A DNA stretch of 64,000 nucleotides from Betaproteobacteria bacterium. GTDB taxonomy: Bacteria > Bdellovibrionota_B > Oligoflexia > Silvanigrellales > Silvanigrellaceae. The stretch is taken from assembly GCA_016868315.1 (NCBI GenBank), contig VGHE01000001.1, forward strand, positions 248,001 through 312,000, read 5' to 3'. Shown piece by piece: positions 63,318 to 64,000 of this stretch (position 1 is its first letter; each line of letters opens with the position of its first letter). The notes under the pieces were generated by a model. The model searched no databases and was not told the DNA's origin. It saw only the letters and a program-made list of their open reading frames with translations. The translations under genes and the position numbers were made by a program.

Positions 63318-64000
63318 ATGGCAAAAGGGCGATGGCGGTGGCTGCGAAATCCGAGGATGTGGTGGATCATTTTTGTGATTGTGGGCACTACGTTAATTTG
63401 GCAGGCCTGGCAGCAGATTCCGCGTCTGACCATCACCCACGAAATGATGGGGCGCATGAACGACCCTTCAGAGGTACGCCTCATATTTTTAGGCGACACG
63501 GGTACAGGCAGCGATGGCCAAAAAGCAGTTGCGCAGCAATTGGAGAGCCTGTGCAGGAGTGTTGACCCAGCGGGTGTCTTTCTTCTTGGCGACAACTTCT
63601 ATCAAACGGGCGTGGAATCGGTGGCGGATCCGCTGTGGGAATCTCGTTTTGAAAAAATGTATTCGGGCGAGTGTCTCGAAAAAATCCCGTTCTACGCCAT
63701 TCTCGGCAACCACGATTACCGTTCTGTTCCCGAAGCACAGATAGCCTATACGCGCGAGCGTGGTGGGCGTTGGATTATGCCTGCGCGTTATTACTCACTG
63801 CGCTTTGGTTCAATTCTTGAAATTGGCGCGGCAGACACCAACTTTCCAGAACGATGCGGCATTCCGGCGTTCTGCAGTATTGACTGGCTTATGGATAAAC
63901 TGAAGAACTCAACTGCGGCGTGGAAGATTCTTGCTGGTCATCATCCCATTTTCTCAGGAGGCAAGTACCGCCGACTTAAGTGGCTTGCACATTTCACATT
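63318..64000 (+). CDS. Membrane-anchored metallophosphatase (purple acid phosphatase-like), truncated by the window
   Basis: The open frame runs off the window after about 227 residues. One N-terminal membrane helix (W-W-I-I-F-V-I-V-G-T-T-L-I-W) is followed by the calcineurin-type motifs G-D-T-G, G-D-N-F-Y, G-N-H-D-Y and G-H-H-P. This order and the Y after G-D-N-F match the tartrate-resistant acid phosphatase branch. The active site should face the periplasm. It starts next to the RNHCP stop. Confidence 0.88.
   Translation, partial: MAKGRWRWLRNPRMWWIIFVIVGTTLIWQAWQQIPRLTITHEMMGRMNDPSEVRLIFLGDTGTGSDGQKAVAQQLESLCRSVDPAGVFLLGDNFYQTGVESVADPLWESRFEKMYSGECLEKIPFYAILGNHDYRSVPEAQIAYTRERGGRWIMPARYYSLRFGSILEIGAADTNFPERCGIPAFCSIDWLMDKLKNSTAAWKILAGHHPIFSGGKYRRLKWLAHFT

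Overview
This window is a gene-dense stretch of a Gram-negative bacterial chromosome. LPS export genes lptF/lptG, lipoproteins, an outer-membrane beta-barrel domain, a DacB-type PBP and a complete Ccm cytochrome c maturation set all point to a diderm. The genes are vertical housekeeping types with no insertion sequence, prophage, CRISPR array or rRNA. Several traits suggest a delta-like lineage such as Bdellovibrionota/Oligoflexia or Myxococcota: a five-helix SdhC with the gene order sdhC-sdhA-sdhB, lysine/alanine-rich histone-H1-like proteins, many small coupled operons, and an outer-membrane domain of the kind common there. That placement is inference from gene content, not a database match.

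Layout. 1-3.2 kb: an HU-type protein, a receiver/adenylate cyclase, and a peroxiredoxin with a histone-H1-like tail. 3.2-6.8 kb: sdhCAB on the minus strand, with a perfect FNR-type box upstream. 6.8-11.7 kb: a coupled M16 peptidase pair plus a small gene, then pgi. 11.8-18.8 kb: a shikimate kinase with a disordered tail, a CtpA protease, a lipoprotein, an operon of coiled-coil lipoprotein-tsaD-rsmA, and cysE. 18.8-23.7 kb: motA-motB, proline dehydrogenase, and small or membrane genes of unknown function. 23.8-29.0 kb: fabI-lptF-lptG-beta-helix protein, then gapA. 29.0-39.8 kb: an ATP-grasp ligase, a second histone-like protein, mutY, an aldehyde-dehydrogenase-like/outer-membrane fusion, a TPR protein, an LPS-type acyltransferase, a GGDEF protein and a STAS protein. 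39.9-45.8 kb: tRNA-Leu(CAA), a PP2C phosphatase, valS, orn, an LRR protein and a lipoprotein. 45.8-53.3 kb: the conserved translation operon rimP-nusA-ylxQ-infB-rbfA-truB on the minus strand. Its upstream region carries three DnaA-type boxes. 53.6-57.2 kb: a YraN-like nuclease-fold protein, a ten-cysteine repeat protein, trxB and a split class I fumarase. 57.3-64 kb: dacB, a Crp/Fnr regulator, ccmABCDE, a CcmG-like thioredoxin, an RNHCP zinc protein and a truncated metallophosphatase.

How the parts fit together. Respiration links several loci: sdhCAB and fumarase are consecutive TCA steps, the Ccm genes build c-type cytochromes, and the Crp/Fnr regulator next to ccm has the E-x-x-S-R recognition helix expected to read the box in front of sdhCAB. 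Thiol and redox protection recurs in the histone-tailed peroxiredoxin, TrxB, the CcmG-like protein and the periplasmic cysteine-repeat protein. Many gene pairs overlap as ATGA, GTGA or TGATG, indicating translational coupling.

Most unusual items: the H1-tail/peroxiredoxin fusion; the in-frame fusion of a catalytically degenerate aldehyde dehydrogenase with a complete secreted beta-barrel protein; the five-fold 23-residue cysteine repeat; the DnaA-box cluster; and the matching FNR-type regulator and operator.
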